Origin: Breviolum minutum Mf 1.05b.01
Lineage: Eukaryota; Sar; Dinophyceae; Suessiales; Symbiodiniaceae
NCBI GenBank assembly: GCA_000507305.1
Contig: DF239040.1
Coordinates: 145,283-209,282 of the forward strand
DNA length: 64,000 nucleotides
Reading direction: 5' to 3'
Shown here one piece after another: positions 46,913 to 58,205 of the stretch. The notes beneath the pieces are model-generated. The model did not search any database. It worked only from the letters and a program-made list of their open reading frames with translations, and was not told where the DNA came from. Made by a program: the position numbers and the translations under genes. The number at the start of each line of letters is the position of its first letter. Within the stretch, counting starts at the first letter, position 1.

Positions 46913-47012
46913 AACTAATAATTTCGACAAACTAAGACGAGTTGGCTGGGATATTGTCCAACCACGAGAAGATGCAAATGCATGCATCAACCTGTCTTTT
47001 TTGGATAGATAA
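46913..47012 (+). CDS. Weak exon candidate
   Basis: The + frame reads FDKLRRVGWDIVQPREDANA and ends in TAA at 47010-47012 directly after the fold-back repeat. No clear acceptor. Confidence 0.25.
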
Positions 47013-47724
47013 TTTCCTACCTATCTTTGTGATGATCTCCTCGCAGTGGCCTTTTAACTAAATTTTGAGGTCCAACGAAAAAAAATCCAACAAAGGTAAA
47101 GATACCATTCCCATAGATGGTATGGGATATGAATCAAGTATGCCATCTACTCGTACTCTTGATGGAAGAAATCCTTCACCAGCTGGGATGTATCAAACCC
47201 TCTAAATAATGGGATAAACTACCAACCTCAACTGGTTTTCACGCCGGATTTCTTCCATCAATATGGATAGACTTGGGTGATGATTGATGATTTTGTACTA
47301 TTTCAAACCAGGGCTCCCCCCCAACTCCATCGTTCATCAAACCAAGACTTGATGATCCCTCCAATTTTGTTATTCCCGAAGTAGGAGACCAAACCCTTTA
47401 AACAAAATGGGTTTGGAGGTCAAAAAAAACGCAAATTGGTACGGGAAACTCAGGGGAAGTTGGGGGGTAGTTGGGGTGGTAGGGGAAGGCTTTCGAAAAG
47501 CGTGGCACCATGGATGTCCTTGCCAAAATGTATGGTAACGTGCTTTTTTGGGTGGTATCTCAGGGAATGAATCCAAAAATGTCTGGAATTGTTATTTTGG
47601 AAGTGAACCTTTTTTATACATTGAAATGTCATGATCATGACATGACATAAAAGGACATGAACCGACTTGAAAGGATATGACATGAAATGAATTGAAATTC
47701 ATTCAAGGACAATCATCACCACAG

Positions 47725-48090
47725 GCTGTTGTATTTTAAAGCCGATTCCAGTAAGTTGTCGATGAAGAAAACCACCCTAAAGCAGGAGCCTTTGGCACCC
47801 AAAGCAGCGCCCACGTACGGCAGCACTGAGTTTGGGATCTGGAAAATTACGTATGATTTTTGTTTGGAAGGTCCAGGGAGTTTTCTTCCCCCAACCGTTG
47901 GTTGTTTGTTTGGTTGGTGTTTTTCTTGTCGGTGTTGGCAGATGGAGATGTGGTCGGGAGGTGTGGATCTACCCTTTCCCCCCGTCACTAGTTACCAGAG
48001 TGACATGCCTACATTTTTGCCCGGCTTCCGGGAGTCCCAACCAAAGACACCTTCATGTGTGATTGGAATGCTGGGGGTGTTAGATCCTTC
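47725..48090 (+). CDS. Two exon candidates of an unrecognised gene
   Basis: 47725-47850 (acceptor 'tcaccacag', donor GTATGA) reads LSMKKTTLKQEPLAPKAAPT then YGSTEFGIW. From 47942 (acceptor 'ttggcag') a frame reads MEMWSGGVDLPFPPVTSYQS then FLPGFRESQPKTPSCVIGML. The phases do not close with these exact sites. Both are GC-rich islands. Family unknown. Confidence 0.45.
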
Positions 48091-48429
48091 ATTGAATCCC
48101 AAGATTTCGCTTAGAGGTGCCGCAAAACCATTGAGATATGTTGGAAAAAAGATACATGTTAGTGGTTGAGCCTATTTTAGGTACCCCTTACTCACCCGAA
48201 AACAAACATAGGCCGGGATTGTTTATTCCTTTCTTTACTATCTATACTGATTCTAATGATTGGCGAAAAGATTCCAACATGTACACATGGTTTCAATACG
48301 CTTTGAAGAGAATTCCGCGCGAACAATGAGACACATGTAAACCATGGAAATATTAGGATGTCATGGGATATATATATATACTATACCATATCATTTGATG
48401 CAAGATTTCCTCCACAATATCATCGCATT

Positions 48430-48444
48430 CCCCCCCCCCCCCCC
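48430..48444. repeat. C15 homopolymer
   Basis: Fifteen consecutive C, a likely place for sequencing indels. Confidence 0.95.
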
Positions 48445-48489
48445 GTTTCAATGGACATCTTCGGTTCACAGCCTCATGGATCCGTTTTT

Positions 48490-48654
48490 TTTGTTGCCAT
48501 GGAAAATCAGTCGAAAGCCAAGCCAAGGGAAGGCCTGAAAGTGTTTGGGAAGCTCAGTTTGGGAGGAAGAAATTGTTTGGAGGATGGCAATGAATACCAG
48601 GATGATATTACTACAGTAATAATTTCCTGGCGACCAGAAAAATCCTGGAACTAA
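48490..48654 (+). CDS. Terminal exon candidate
   Basis: The + frame reads MENQSKAKPREGLKVFGKLS then LEDGNEYQDDITTVIISWR and stops at TAA 48652-48654. It is polar and protein-like. It may be the last exon of the 47.7-kb gene. The Met at 48499 need not be a start. Confidence 0.45.
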   Translation, partial: FVAMENQSKAKPREGLKVFGKLSLGGRNCLEDGNEYQDDITTVIISWRPEKSWN

Positions 48655-49597
48655 ACTCCTTCATTTAAGCCATGATTGCATGCTGGGAATGGGGGGGACA
48701 TGTGCCAAGTTATGGGCTGAACAAAAGTCGTTGGATGGACGTCGGAAGACTTGACCAAAGTTACAAGCCTTTTGTTGGTCGAGGATCCCTTCTTTTTTTG
48801 CGACAACATTATACACCTTTTTTTGGGAATCTATAGTTGATTCCGAAATTTGAAAAGATTTGAACGTTGAAGACCCTCTTGAAAACTTAGTTTGCAATCA
48901 TGAATTGGAAGTAGTTGAAGGATGATTACAACAAAAATAGTTGGAAGTCGTCGCTGGAAAAAAAAACAGCCGAAATTCTTCACCTGAATTTCGAATTTGA
49001 AGATACATGATGATGCAGAGTGATTCCAAGAGGAGCTGAAGAGAAAAAAATACCAAACACTCAAGAGCTAAATGGTCACAAAGAACATTGTGGTTACATG
49101 ATACCTGGATTCTTTAATGCACGTATATAAAGACATGCAGATATGATATACACATTTTGTTGGACTTTCCCAAATGCTCACTGGAAAAAAAAACCGAAGA
49201 ATTCCACTCCGCTTTCTCTCCCCTGTGAGGCGGAAGGTTTCCAAGATCACCGTGAAACTGGCGGAGTGAATTCCTCCGGAGTTCCCAGGCGCGATGATGT
49301 GCCATAACGATGAAACGCCGGTCCCAAAAATTCCGGGTCCAAAAGGATTAGCTAACGAATGTTCTCTAAACAGGGGCCAGTTCAAAAGGAAAGGCTTCCA
49401 ACTTCCAACCATTATTTTTCAGGAGACATGTTAAACCGTTAGTTTTCGGGGGAGTACATGTTTTTTTTTTTTTCGAACAAGACCATTGTATGTTATGGGT
49501 AGTGAGTGATATGCAAAATCAAGAATTCCTGGAAGCCGGGGGACTTGTCTAGTAACTTAGTAGTCCGTTCACTTTTGAAGGAGACATTTTGGTAGTT
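48655..49597. other. Non-coding before the segmental duplication
   Basis: Overlapping minus ORFs look like shadows. A right half of a family A element lies at 49369-49457 ('tccaaccattatttttcagg', 'cgttagttttcgggggagta'). Confidence 0.4.
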
Positions 49598-51465
49598 GAT
49601 TCGACAGATGATTTCAGAAACATCGATATATGTCAGATCAGATCCATGGATGGTTGATATCAGTAAATACCAGCATGACAAGAGCTTCAGTAGCTATGAT
49701 CAGTCGCTTCCCAACAAGACATCAATTGGCCAAGCAAGACTCTCCCATTTCACATGACAAGTTGCTTCAATAACTGTCACCGAATCAAAGCCTAACGCAA
49801 ACATGCATAAACGTTGCAGCTAAACAAGCAAGCCAGCAACAAGCAAGCCAGTCACTTTTTTTGAAAGCGCACCACGCAACACATCTTCAGTAACCACTGT
49901 TTATCATGTTTTTCTCCCGAGATCTCTGTGTCGTTGTCTTTCTTGATCATCAGCCAGGCGGAAAGAGAGCCGTGCAACGCCGCACCGGGCATTGTCGAAA
50001 AATGTTTCAAAAAATCTCGCAGCTGCGGTCGTGGTGCTGTTTGGCAGCTGGTTTTTTGGCGCTGGAATTCTTTGAGATGTGTTTCTGTAAGGGGGATGGC
50101 TGTGGCAAGAACAATTTTTGTGCTTGATGTTTGTTTTATTTGATTTGGTTGAAAACAACGCAACAACACGTTCTTTTTTGAATGAGTTTGCAGCAGTTTG
50201 ATAGAGTTGCATAGTCTATATGATATCATTCTTTTTGCCTGGCGCTCACTTCCCTCAAAAAGACATGGGCCATGTTTTGATTCTGCGGAAAAATTTGGGA
50301 CCAAGATTTCTTGTCTGCTGAACTCTCGGCCGTGCTTTGAAAGGTCAGGGGCACCTGTGGTCATGGCTGATGAAAACCACCATGGACCTTTGTGTTTTTT
50401 TTGAAATCATTTTTCTAAGTCGGGAAAATTGAATCAGCAAAGAAAACACAATGATGGATTTTCTGTACTTTAGCGCTGAACAAAAAGGACTGGATTTATT
50501 TTGACAACCTGAGCAGTGTCAAATCCAGCCTTTTTCTATGGCTTATCTAAAAGGAAGGCATAACGTTCTGTCAACAAGGAAGCTTTGGAGACGTGCAAAT
50601 TACAATCCCAGTCCGGAATAAGCATCTATTGTTGAACCCTTTTGCAAGGAGATGTTTAGGGTACTTTTAGGAGATATGACATATAGATACGTAGATACAT
50701 GGATATATAGTCACTAGGAGTCACTAAGATTAGACGCCCTGCTTGGATCATCTATAAATCATGGCAATTAAAGACTGAGCAACCCCCCCAAAGCCACCTT
50801 ACCCAAGTGTACCCCGGCAATGGTTAAGGTTGACCAGGATTCTCAAGGTGATGAAATGAGAATTCGTGGCACACAATGCCTACCCTCCCTAAAACTAACA
50901 GCAAAAGCCCCTGAAACTAGGCCATCCGAAACGGAAACTAGTATTCCATAGTATTCCAACCATGCATTTTCAGGTGCTATGTTAGTTTCAGGGAGGGTAA
51001 TTAGATGTTGCGAGGTTTTGTTTTTGTTTTTGTTTGGTGTGAGGGAAGATTTGTGCATTGAATTAGGTAATTACAAGAGTTATAGAGACATTGTTCATAC
51101 GACAACCCGAGAAACAACACCTTCTGAAGCTTTGATACTTTTAGCTTCACAACAATTTCTGCTTAAACCTGCCCCCCAAAAGAACTCCAACGTCAATACC
51201 GGCCTCCCACAAAAATATATCCTCCGGCACCAGTTGTGAGCCCGGAGAATTCCCCGGAATCTCGTGGTTTTTTCGAAGGTTCCAACGTTTGTTGCCACGG
51301 GTTTCAACGCTCGTCCTGGCCCGAAAATTTCGGGTGGATTTCCATGGCTCCCAGGCAGAAAGCAATGGCCGCCAGGTGGGAAAAGTTGTGATCTCTGATG
51401 CCGATCTGCGGCGATGTTTTCCATATGTTTTTGCACATTTTTTGGGTGTTGGATTCTATATATGA
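49598..51465. repeat. Segmental duplication, left part, copy 1
   Basis: Matches 56768-59190 in order. For example, 'gcgcaccacgcaacacatct' is at about 49868 and 57022, 'gccgtgctttgaaaggtcag' corresponds to 'gccgtgccttggaaggtcag', and 'gaattc...cacacaatgcc' is at 50861 and 58820. By eye the identity is high in the first 1.1 kb and lower after. A ~240-bp ORF near 49928-50143 is open in both copies (QAEREPCNAAPGIVEKCF), but other frames are open too, so no gene is called. Confidence 0.85.
50881..50999. mobile_element. Fold-back MITE, family A, with an empty-site counterpart
   Basis: TA, 'ccctccctaaaactaacagc', 'gcccctgaaac' ... 'ccaaccatgcattttcaggt', 'gttagtttcagggaggg', TA. In the duplicated copy the flanks meet directly ('cacacaatgccc' then 'ataaatgttgctg', near 58836-58850), so the element was inserted here after, or lost there since, the duplication. 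TA is the likely target-site duplication. Confidence 0.9.
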
Positions 51466-51504
51466 AGAATATTGAAGAATAGATGTAATTACTGATGTAC
51501 ATCG

Positions 51505-51813
51505 ATGCACCTTTTTTTGAGTCAAAGCTGCTGTGCCTGTCGAATCCTCAGGGTGAAGATGTCACAAAGTTTCATCAGGTTGGGGGCCCTAGAGGTGCTT
51601 TTCCTGCATTATTTCCGACTTTTTGCTCGTTTGGTAGTGCAGAAAATGCCTTTTGAAAAGAGTTTCTATGCGAGCTCTCAATTTGGGCTTATCAGCGTCT
51701 TGTGTCAGAAATACAAGTGCTTGAAAGGGACCTTGCTCGAGAACATTGACATTGTTTATCCTAATTGTTTTACATTGACTGCAGTTTCGCATTTCATTCC
51801 ACTGTTTTTGTAG
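51505..51813 (+). CDS. ORF just upstream of the ankyrin gene
   Basis: A 102-codon + ORF, hydrophobic in parts (LFLHYFRLFARLVVQKMPFE). It ends 17 bases before the ankyrin-gene Met and is in a different frame. It could be 5' untranslated sequence or a frame-broken N-terminal extension of that gene. Confidence 0.25.
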   Translation: MHLFLSQSCCACRILRVKMSQSFIRLGALEVLFLHYFRLFARLVVQKMPFEKSFYASSQFGLISVLCQKYKCLKGTLLENIDIVYPNCFTLTAVSHFIPLFL

Positions 51814-51829
51814 TTTCAGCAATGACTCA

Positions 51830-54800
51830 ATGACGCTTGGCGCAATCATTTGGCTGGGATGTGCCTTCCCATGCCTTGCAGAACATCTAAGATGTTCAGA
51901 TGCAAAACTCTATGGACAAATCGGTTGCTTTATTCGTGAGGATGAGAAATTCTTGGAGCAGCAAACTAGTTGGATTGCAGAAGCTGCTATCACACAGTGG
52001 CATTTCTTGCGATCAGCTTGGAGTACATTCATGCTCTCGACACGGGCTTGCCCATGGGCATGGGCTGCTTCTTTTGCTGCCTTTTTCACAACCATTCTCC
52101 TATTGATCCACTTCAGAACAAGGGCTCAGCATTTTGCTGGGATGGCCTACCAGTCGTTGCCATCAAGAGATGATGTTGGAATCACAGAAGAAAGGACGCA
52201 AGCAGCCACATTCCTCTTTGATGGGACTATGCAAGCAGCTGACATCTTATTAGACATGAAAGTGGGCATCAGCTTTTGCCTGCAGGGCATGATGCTTTTT
52301 GGGCCCCTTTTGCTCATCATTCCGGTAGCATCAGGCTTTGTGTGCTTCGTTTACAAGCGGTGGTCTTGGGAATTGGCTCCCCTCGACCACACCGACGCTG
52401 CTGGCAAGGAGACACTTTTTTATTTTCAAGCAAAAAACAGGAAGGGTGAGAAAAGGCCTGGATGGATGAAAGCTTTGTTGCAGATGCTGCAAGTGGAAGG
52501 AGTGGTCACCGCCTATAAAGCATTCCGTGACCCACTCCTCTACAGACAAGACTGGACTGTGGACAAGGCCTTCAACGGCCTCATCGAAAATTTTCCCGTC
52601 CTGTTTGATCCAAAGCTACGCCTTCCTGTGCATGGAACAGACCAACAAGTTGTCAACGCCCCTGGACACGACCATACAAATCATGTCGATCATGACTTCC
52701 TGCTATACCATGTCTTCAGCAATGCGTTTAATTTCATTGGAGCTTTTGCCTGAAGAAAGAATTGATGCCCAAATCAGCATGCAGATCATGGTGACGCAAT
52801 TCTTGGATGTTTGTGCCAGGCTTTGTGCCTTGGCAGCTTTGGGGGTGGCCCTTCGGCCAGCAGTAGCCATGACTTCCAATCAGCAATTTGTGCTGCCGTT
52901 TGTGCTGGTCATTGAACTGGTGGTGATTGCATCGGTCACAGGCAGAACGCTACGCTGGAGAACATGGTTTAGCTCACAAGCACTCCTGTCGGTGGTTGCG
53001 TCATATTTCACGGTGCCGATGCTCGTTTTCAATACAAGCGAAAGGGGCAACTACTCAACAATGATGAACCTACAGAGCTTTGCCATTGCTTGGCGAACTC
53101 TTGAAATGTTCATCATCCAGTGTCTAGTCTGGTACAAAGTGCACGCGGCCTCCGAGCCACATGTGTGCCTTTGCTATTTTGCATTCTTTGCTGCAGGAGC
53201 TTTAGTATGGGTGGTGGTAAGTACAGTGCGAGATCAGTGGTGCCGATGTGCGGGTGATCCCATTTGGCCGTCTATCCATTCCAAGGGTTTTGGTCCAGCG
53301 CATTGGGCCTCTGCGCTTGGAAATGTGGATCGGCTCGATCGGCTGCATCAGCTCGTCCCAGACTCCTTCACGGTGCAAGACAATGATGGTGCTTTGCCCA
53401 GCCACTGCGCCGCAGGGAATGGCCACGAGAATTGCGTCAAGGTCTTGCATCAGCTCGTCCCAAACTCCTTCACGGTGCAAACTAAGAATGGTTTGGTGCC
53501 CAGCCACTACGCTGCAGCAAATGGCCACGAGAACTGCGTCAAGGTCCTGCATCAGCTTGTCCCGGACTCCTTCACGGTGCAAAACAATGATGGTGATCTT
53601 CCGAGCCTCTGCGCTGCAATGAATGGCCACGAGAACTGCATCAAGGTCCTGCATCAGCTCGTCCCAAACTCCTTCACGCCGCAAAACAATGATGGTGATC
53701 TTCCGAGCCACTACGCTGCTTTGAATGGCCACGAGAACTGCGTCAAGGTTCTGCATCAGCTTGTCCCGGACTCCTTCACGGTGCTAAATGATGAACTTCC
53801 GAGCCACTACGCTGCATTGAATGGCCACGAGAACTGCATCAAGGTCCTGCATCAGCTCGTCCCAGACTCCTTCACGAAGCAACACAAGAATGGTTTGGTG
53901 CCCAGCCACTACGCTGCATTTAATGGCCAGGAGAACTGCGTCAAGGTCCTGCATCAGCTTGTCCCGGACTCCTTCACGGTGCAAAACAATGATGGTGATC
54001 TTCCGGTCCACTGCGCTGCAATGAATGGCCACGAGAATTGCGTCAAGGTCTTGCATCAGCTCGTCCCGGACTCCTTCACGGTGCAAACTAAGGATGGTTT
54101 GGTGCCCAGCCACTACGCTGCAGGAAATGGCAACGAGAACTGCGTCAAGGTCTTGCATCAGCTCGTCCCAGACTCCTTCGCAGTGCAAAGCAATGATGGT
54201 CGTCTTCCCAGCCACCACGCTGCAATGGATGGCCACGAGAATTGCGTCAAGGTCCTGCATCAGCTGGTCCCAGACTCCTTCACGGTGCCAGACAGTGATG
54301 GTGATCTTCCGACCCACTGCGCTGCAATGAATGGCCACGAGAACTGCGTAAAGGTCCTGCATCACCTCGTCCCCGACTCCTTCAGGGTGCAAAACGATGA
54401 TGGTGATCTTCCGAGCCACTACGCTGCAGCAAATGGCCACGAGAATTGCGTCAAGGTCTTGCATCAGCTCGTCCCAGACCTCTCACAGTGCAAGGCAATG
54501 AAGGTCGTTTTCCGAGCCACTTCGCTGCATTTAATGGCCACGAGAACTGCATCAAGGTCTTGCATCAGCTTGTCCCAGACTCCTTCATGGTGCAAGACAA
54601 GAATGGTGCTCTGCCCAGCCACTTCTCTGCAATGAATGGCCACGAGAATTGCGTCAAGGTCTTGCATCAGCTGGTCCCAGACTCCTTCACGGTGCAAAAC
54701 AAGAATGGTGATCTTCCGAGCCACTACGCTGCATTTAATGGCCACGAGAACTGCGTCAAGGTCTTGCATCAGCTCGTCCCAGCCTCCTTCACGGTGCCAA

Positions 54801-54880
54801 ACAACGATGGTGCTCTGCCGGTCCACCTCGCTGCAAGGAATGGCCACGAGAACTGCGTCAAGGTCCTGCAAGTTCTGTGA
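51830..54880 (+). pseudogene. Intronless multi-pass membrane protein with 15 ankyrin repeats, two frameshifts
   Basis: The reading frame runs 51830-52753, then a +1 shift (roughly 52600-52740) into 52527-54635, then a 1-base loss near 54480 into 54446-54880, TGA. N-terminus: signal-like MTLGAIIWLGCAFPC, membrane segments AASFAAFFTTILLLIHF and FGPLLLIIPVASGFVCFV. After the first shift there are four or five more, for example FVLPFVLVIELVVIASV and CYFAFFAAGALVWVVV. From 53343 come fifteen 34-residue ankyrin repeats (LPSHYAALNGHENCVKVLHQ plus LVPDSFTV). It would sit in a membrane with a cytosolic repeat domain; partners are unknown. It is a GC-richer, intron-free block in an intron-rich region, and it is absent from the duplicated copy at 59.2 kb, as expected of a retrocopy or inserted gene. 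The shifts could instead be assembly indels, in which case the gene is intact. Confidence 0.75.
53343..54867 (+). repeat. 102-bp tandem repeat array encoding ankyrin repeats
   Basis: Fifteen units, nearly all 102 bp (34 codons); unit 5 is 6 bp shorter and unit 12 lacks 1 bp. Long stretches ('ggccacgagaactgcgtcaa', 'cagctcgtcccagactcctt') are almost identical between units, which indicates recent expansion or gene conversion. The array stays open in antisense and in a third + frame because the unit is a multiple of three. Confidence 0.95.
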
Positions 54881-55161
54881 CGATGCTGGAAGTTGGAGGG
54901 TCATCAATGTTGTTGTTTCACAACGTTTCACATTTGTTTCACATGGAGAAAGAAAATGAATGGGGTTTGTGTGCTTTGGTTTCAATTTTGATCGACCGCT
55001 CGCCTGTGATCTCCACTCGAACAGCGAGTAGCTTATGGCATCTTACGGCTGAGGATTGGCAGCTTCCAAGGATTCTGAATCAGAACCAGCTGGCCATTGC
55101 CTCAGAGAGTGGGGAAACTATAGGTGTTTTCATTCCTCAATGGCAAGGAATCAATGAATGA
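54881..55161 (+). other. 3' flank of the ankyrin gene with an open frame
   Basis: A + frame reading FHMEKENEWGLCALVSILID and later LTAEDWQLPRILNQNQLAIA stays open to TGA 55161. It may be 3' untranslated sequence or a third frame-broken part of the gene. It lies inside the segment missing from the second duplicate copy. Confidence 0.3.
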
Positions 55162-55442
55162 TGAATCAGTTAATCAATTAAGCTATATCTATCACCTAAC
55201 AGCCAATTATATGTGATTCTTCTTTGTAAACATGGCAAAGATGGTTGCCTTACAGTTGAGTGAGTGTCATTTCAATCCATGCCTTGTTTTGCGTTTCGGA
55301 GTCCCCGAACATGAAAGTGCTCCAGTTCATCCTAGCTTTCATATTCGGCTCAATTCAACGAGGTGTGAGGTCTTCAATACTTTTAAAATTAGTTTCATCC
55401 AAAATACACCCTGTTTCTGCGCATTTCACCAGAAACTCATCT

Positions 55443-56330
55443 CACGTTTTTCTATTTTAGATGAGTATTTGGGGGTTACACTGTTTCTTAGGATGGATCA
55501 CCTGTGGTGAATTTTTTTCCAGAATGGACAGATCTTGTGATCAATATTTGAACAGCATGCAATTATGGCCGTAAAACTCCCACATTGTTGTACAGAGACT
55601 ACCCAGGAGTGACCGTGAAACTATCGGCCTACAATTTGTTTTTGAGGTGAATCATACTTGCAATTTAAAGCTCTATAGTCACTAGATCCAGGATCCAGCA
55701 TTGGTGCACCTACATTCAGTCAAACAATACCTAATTCGCAGGTGGATCATGAAGAAAAATTATCCCAAGGAAAGGAGTTAGTTATATGATGAAGGTTGGG
55801 ATTTCAGATGTTTTTTTCATCATCTCGCTGAGAGCACATGAGATTGATTTTTGAATGGAGATTGAGATAGATATGATGATATGATGGAATCCAAGATGTT
55901 TTACCCAACTATCCAGCTATAGATCTACCCCTGCCAGGATTTTCAGTACCAAATGAAGGTTTAGGGGTTTAGGGTTGGGATTTCCCTTAGAAAAAATGTT
56001 CCAAAAATCCCGGTGGTGACGAGGAATCCGCATCTTGGGTGGATGCTTCCCGCAACAGAAACCGCAAGGTGTCCGATGGAATTGGAATGGCGTCGGGGAT
56101 TAAAGGAATATATGAAATTTTTGGTACTTCTTAGACCAACAAAAATCAGCTATACAATTATACATGATATATATTTATACTTTCTTTTATATGTATGTAA
56201 TATATGTGTTTTGCAATATATGCTATATACTATGCATTATACATGCATGATACAACTAGATATATCATTCAATTTGCCAATGATATGATTTTTTTCTCAG
56301 AGATGATTCTATGAAGATTTTTTTGCTGAC
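55443..56330. repeat. Segmental duplication, right part, copy 1
   Basis: Begins 'tttttctattttagatgagt' and matches 59214-60090. Shared words include 'cacattgttgtacagagact', 'ccgcaaggtgtccgatggaa' and 'tggaatggcgtc', in the same order. Confidence 0.85.
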
Positions 56331-58093
56331 TATGATATGCCAATGTGATGTTACTTTTCATTGCAAAAAAACAACAATCAACTGAACAACTATTGTGGGT
56401 TTCCCACGCCTTTTTTTCACTGCTAGAGGCAGCACAAGGTTGTTGGTTAAATCAGTTTCAGGGTCAGTGTTGGCACAGATAAATGTAGTCGAAGTCTGTT
56501 TTTCTTTTTCCGCTGGACATTTGTTGAATGTTGAAGGGCTGTCCCTCTGTTGGTTCAGGGTCATTGGTCATTACTGTTTTAGAGTTTTCCCATGACTGTA
56601 CATGTTCAACTTCGCAACCAAACAAAAACTACAACGCACCAGACACATGTATCGAATAGTGAAACAAGTTACCTGCAGATTGACCCTTTCACCATTTCAT
56701 ATTGATTTCATGTCTTAAGACTCGCCATTCCCATTTTAAAGAGTTTCACGTCAAGCTGATCCATGAACGATTCGACAGATGTTTTCAGAAACGTCTTTAT
56801 ATTTCATCAGATACATGGATGGGTGGTTCATATCAGTAACATGACAATAGCTTCACCAGCTATGGTCAGTCGTTTCCCAACAAGACATCAACTGGCCAAC
56901 CAAGACTCTCCCATTTCACATGACAAGTTGCTTCAATAGCTGTCACCGAATCAAAGCCTAACGCAAAGATGCATGACAAATGTTGCAGCTAAACAAGCAA
57001 GCCAGTCACTTTTTTTGAAAGCGCACCACGCAACACATCTTCAGTAACCACTGTTTATCATGTTTTTCTCCCAAGATGTCTGTGTCGTTTGCCTTTTTGA
57101 TCATCAGCCAGGCGGAAAGAGAACCCTGCAACGCCGCAACGGGTATTGTCGAAAAATGTTTCCAAAAATCTCGCAGCTGTGGTTTTGTTGCTGTTTGGCA
57201 GCTGGTTTTTTGGCGCTGGAATTCTTTGAGATGTGTTTTTGTAAGGGGGATGGCTGTGGCAAGAACAATTATTGTGTTTGATGTTTGTTAATTTGATTTC
57301 GTTGCAAACAACGCAACAACACGTTCTTTTTTGAATGAGTTTGCAACAGTTCGATAGAGTTAGTCCATATGATATCATGTTTTTTTGCCGAGCTCACTTC
57401 CCTCAAACATTTCATGGGCCATGTGTTTATTCTGCGGAAAATGTTGGGACCAAGATTTCATGTCTGCTGGACCCTCGGCCGTGCCTTGGAAGGTCAGGGG
57501 ACCTGTCATTCGCGTGTGTTGGGAAGACCGGCTTTATTGGGGGGCTGGGGTCACGGTGTGTTTTTTGGAAGTCATTTTTTCAAGTTGGGAAAATTGAATC
57601 AACACAAAGAAACAAAATGAATTTTATAGGAGGTGTCATTTTCAATAAAATTCCTGATGGGTTTTCTGTACTTTTGCGATGAACAAGGGACTGGATTTAT
57701 TTTGACAACCTGAGCAGTGTCAAATCCAGCCTTTTTCTATGGCTTTTTAAAAAAGGAAGGCATAACAATCTGTCAAAAAGGAACCCAATCCCGAATAAGC
57801 ATCTATTGTTGATGCCCTTTGCAAGGAAATGTTTAGGGTACTTTTGAAAGACATTATAGAGATATAATTTAAGGTTAGAAACCCCACTTGGATCATGGAT
57901 CATCCACAAATCATGACACCTTAAGGGGCCCACTCCCCAATGCCACCGTACCCAAGTGTGCCCCCGCAATGGTTAATAAAGGTTGTTAAGCATCATTGTA
58001 ATAATATCCTAAGACCTCATTTCCGGCAAAGGTGGCTTTGGGGGGTTGGGCCTGTTAAATTCCCATTGAAAAAATGGCAAGTCTCAACAAGAA

Positions 58094-58201
58094 AACCCCT
58101 CCAAAACAAACAGCCCCTGAAAATATGCCGGGTCCCCAAAAGGAAAGTAATCTTCCAACCATCCTTTTTCATGGGCAAGCTGGTAGTTTCAGGGGAGGGT
58201 A
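58094..58201. mobile_element. Fold-back MITE, family A
   Basis: 'acccctccaaaacaaacag', 'cccctgaaaatatgcc', then 'cttccaaccatcctttttca', 'gtagtttcaggggagggt', TA. Confidence 0.75.
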
Positions 58202-58205
58202 TCAT

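Noticed and set aside
49852..50364. 170-codon minus ORF in the duplicated block
   Set aside because: The second copy interrupts and reframes it, and three frames are open in the same stretch. No frame is clearly favoured.
51505..51530. Spliced-leader relic upstream of the ankyrin gene
   Set aside because: The match to the dinoflagellate leader 3' end is too poor to claim, and no good copy of the leader was found elsewhere in the window.
53821..54330. + strand ORFs rich in Ser, Arg and Thr within the array
   Set aside because: Third-frame shadows of the same 102-bp unit.
53343..54867. CRISPR-like regular spacing
   Set aside because: The units are contiguous coding repeats without unique spacers, in a eukaryotic setting.
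53202..54985. Long minus-strand ORFs over the ankyrin array (up to 226 codons)
   Set aside because: The 102-bp unit is a multiple of three, so antisense frames stay open. The repeated peptide is a direct shadow of the ankyrin units.
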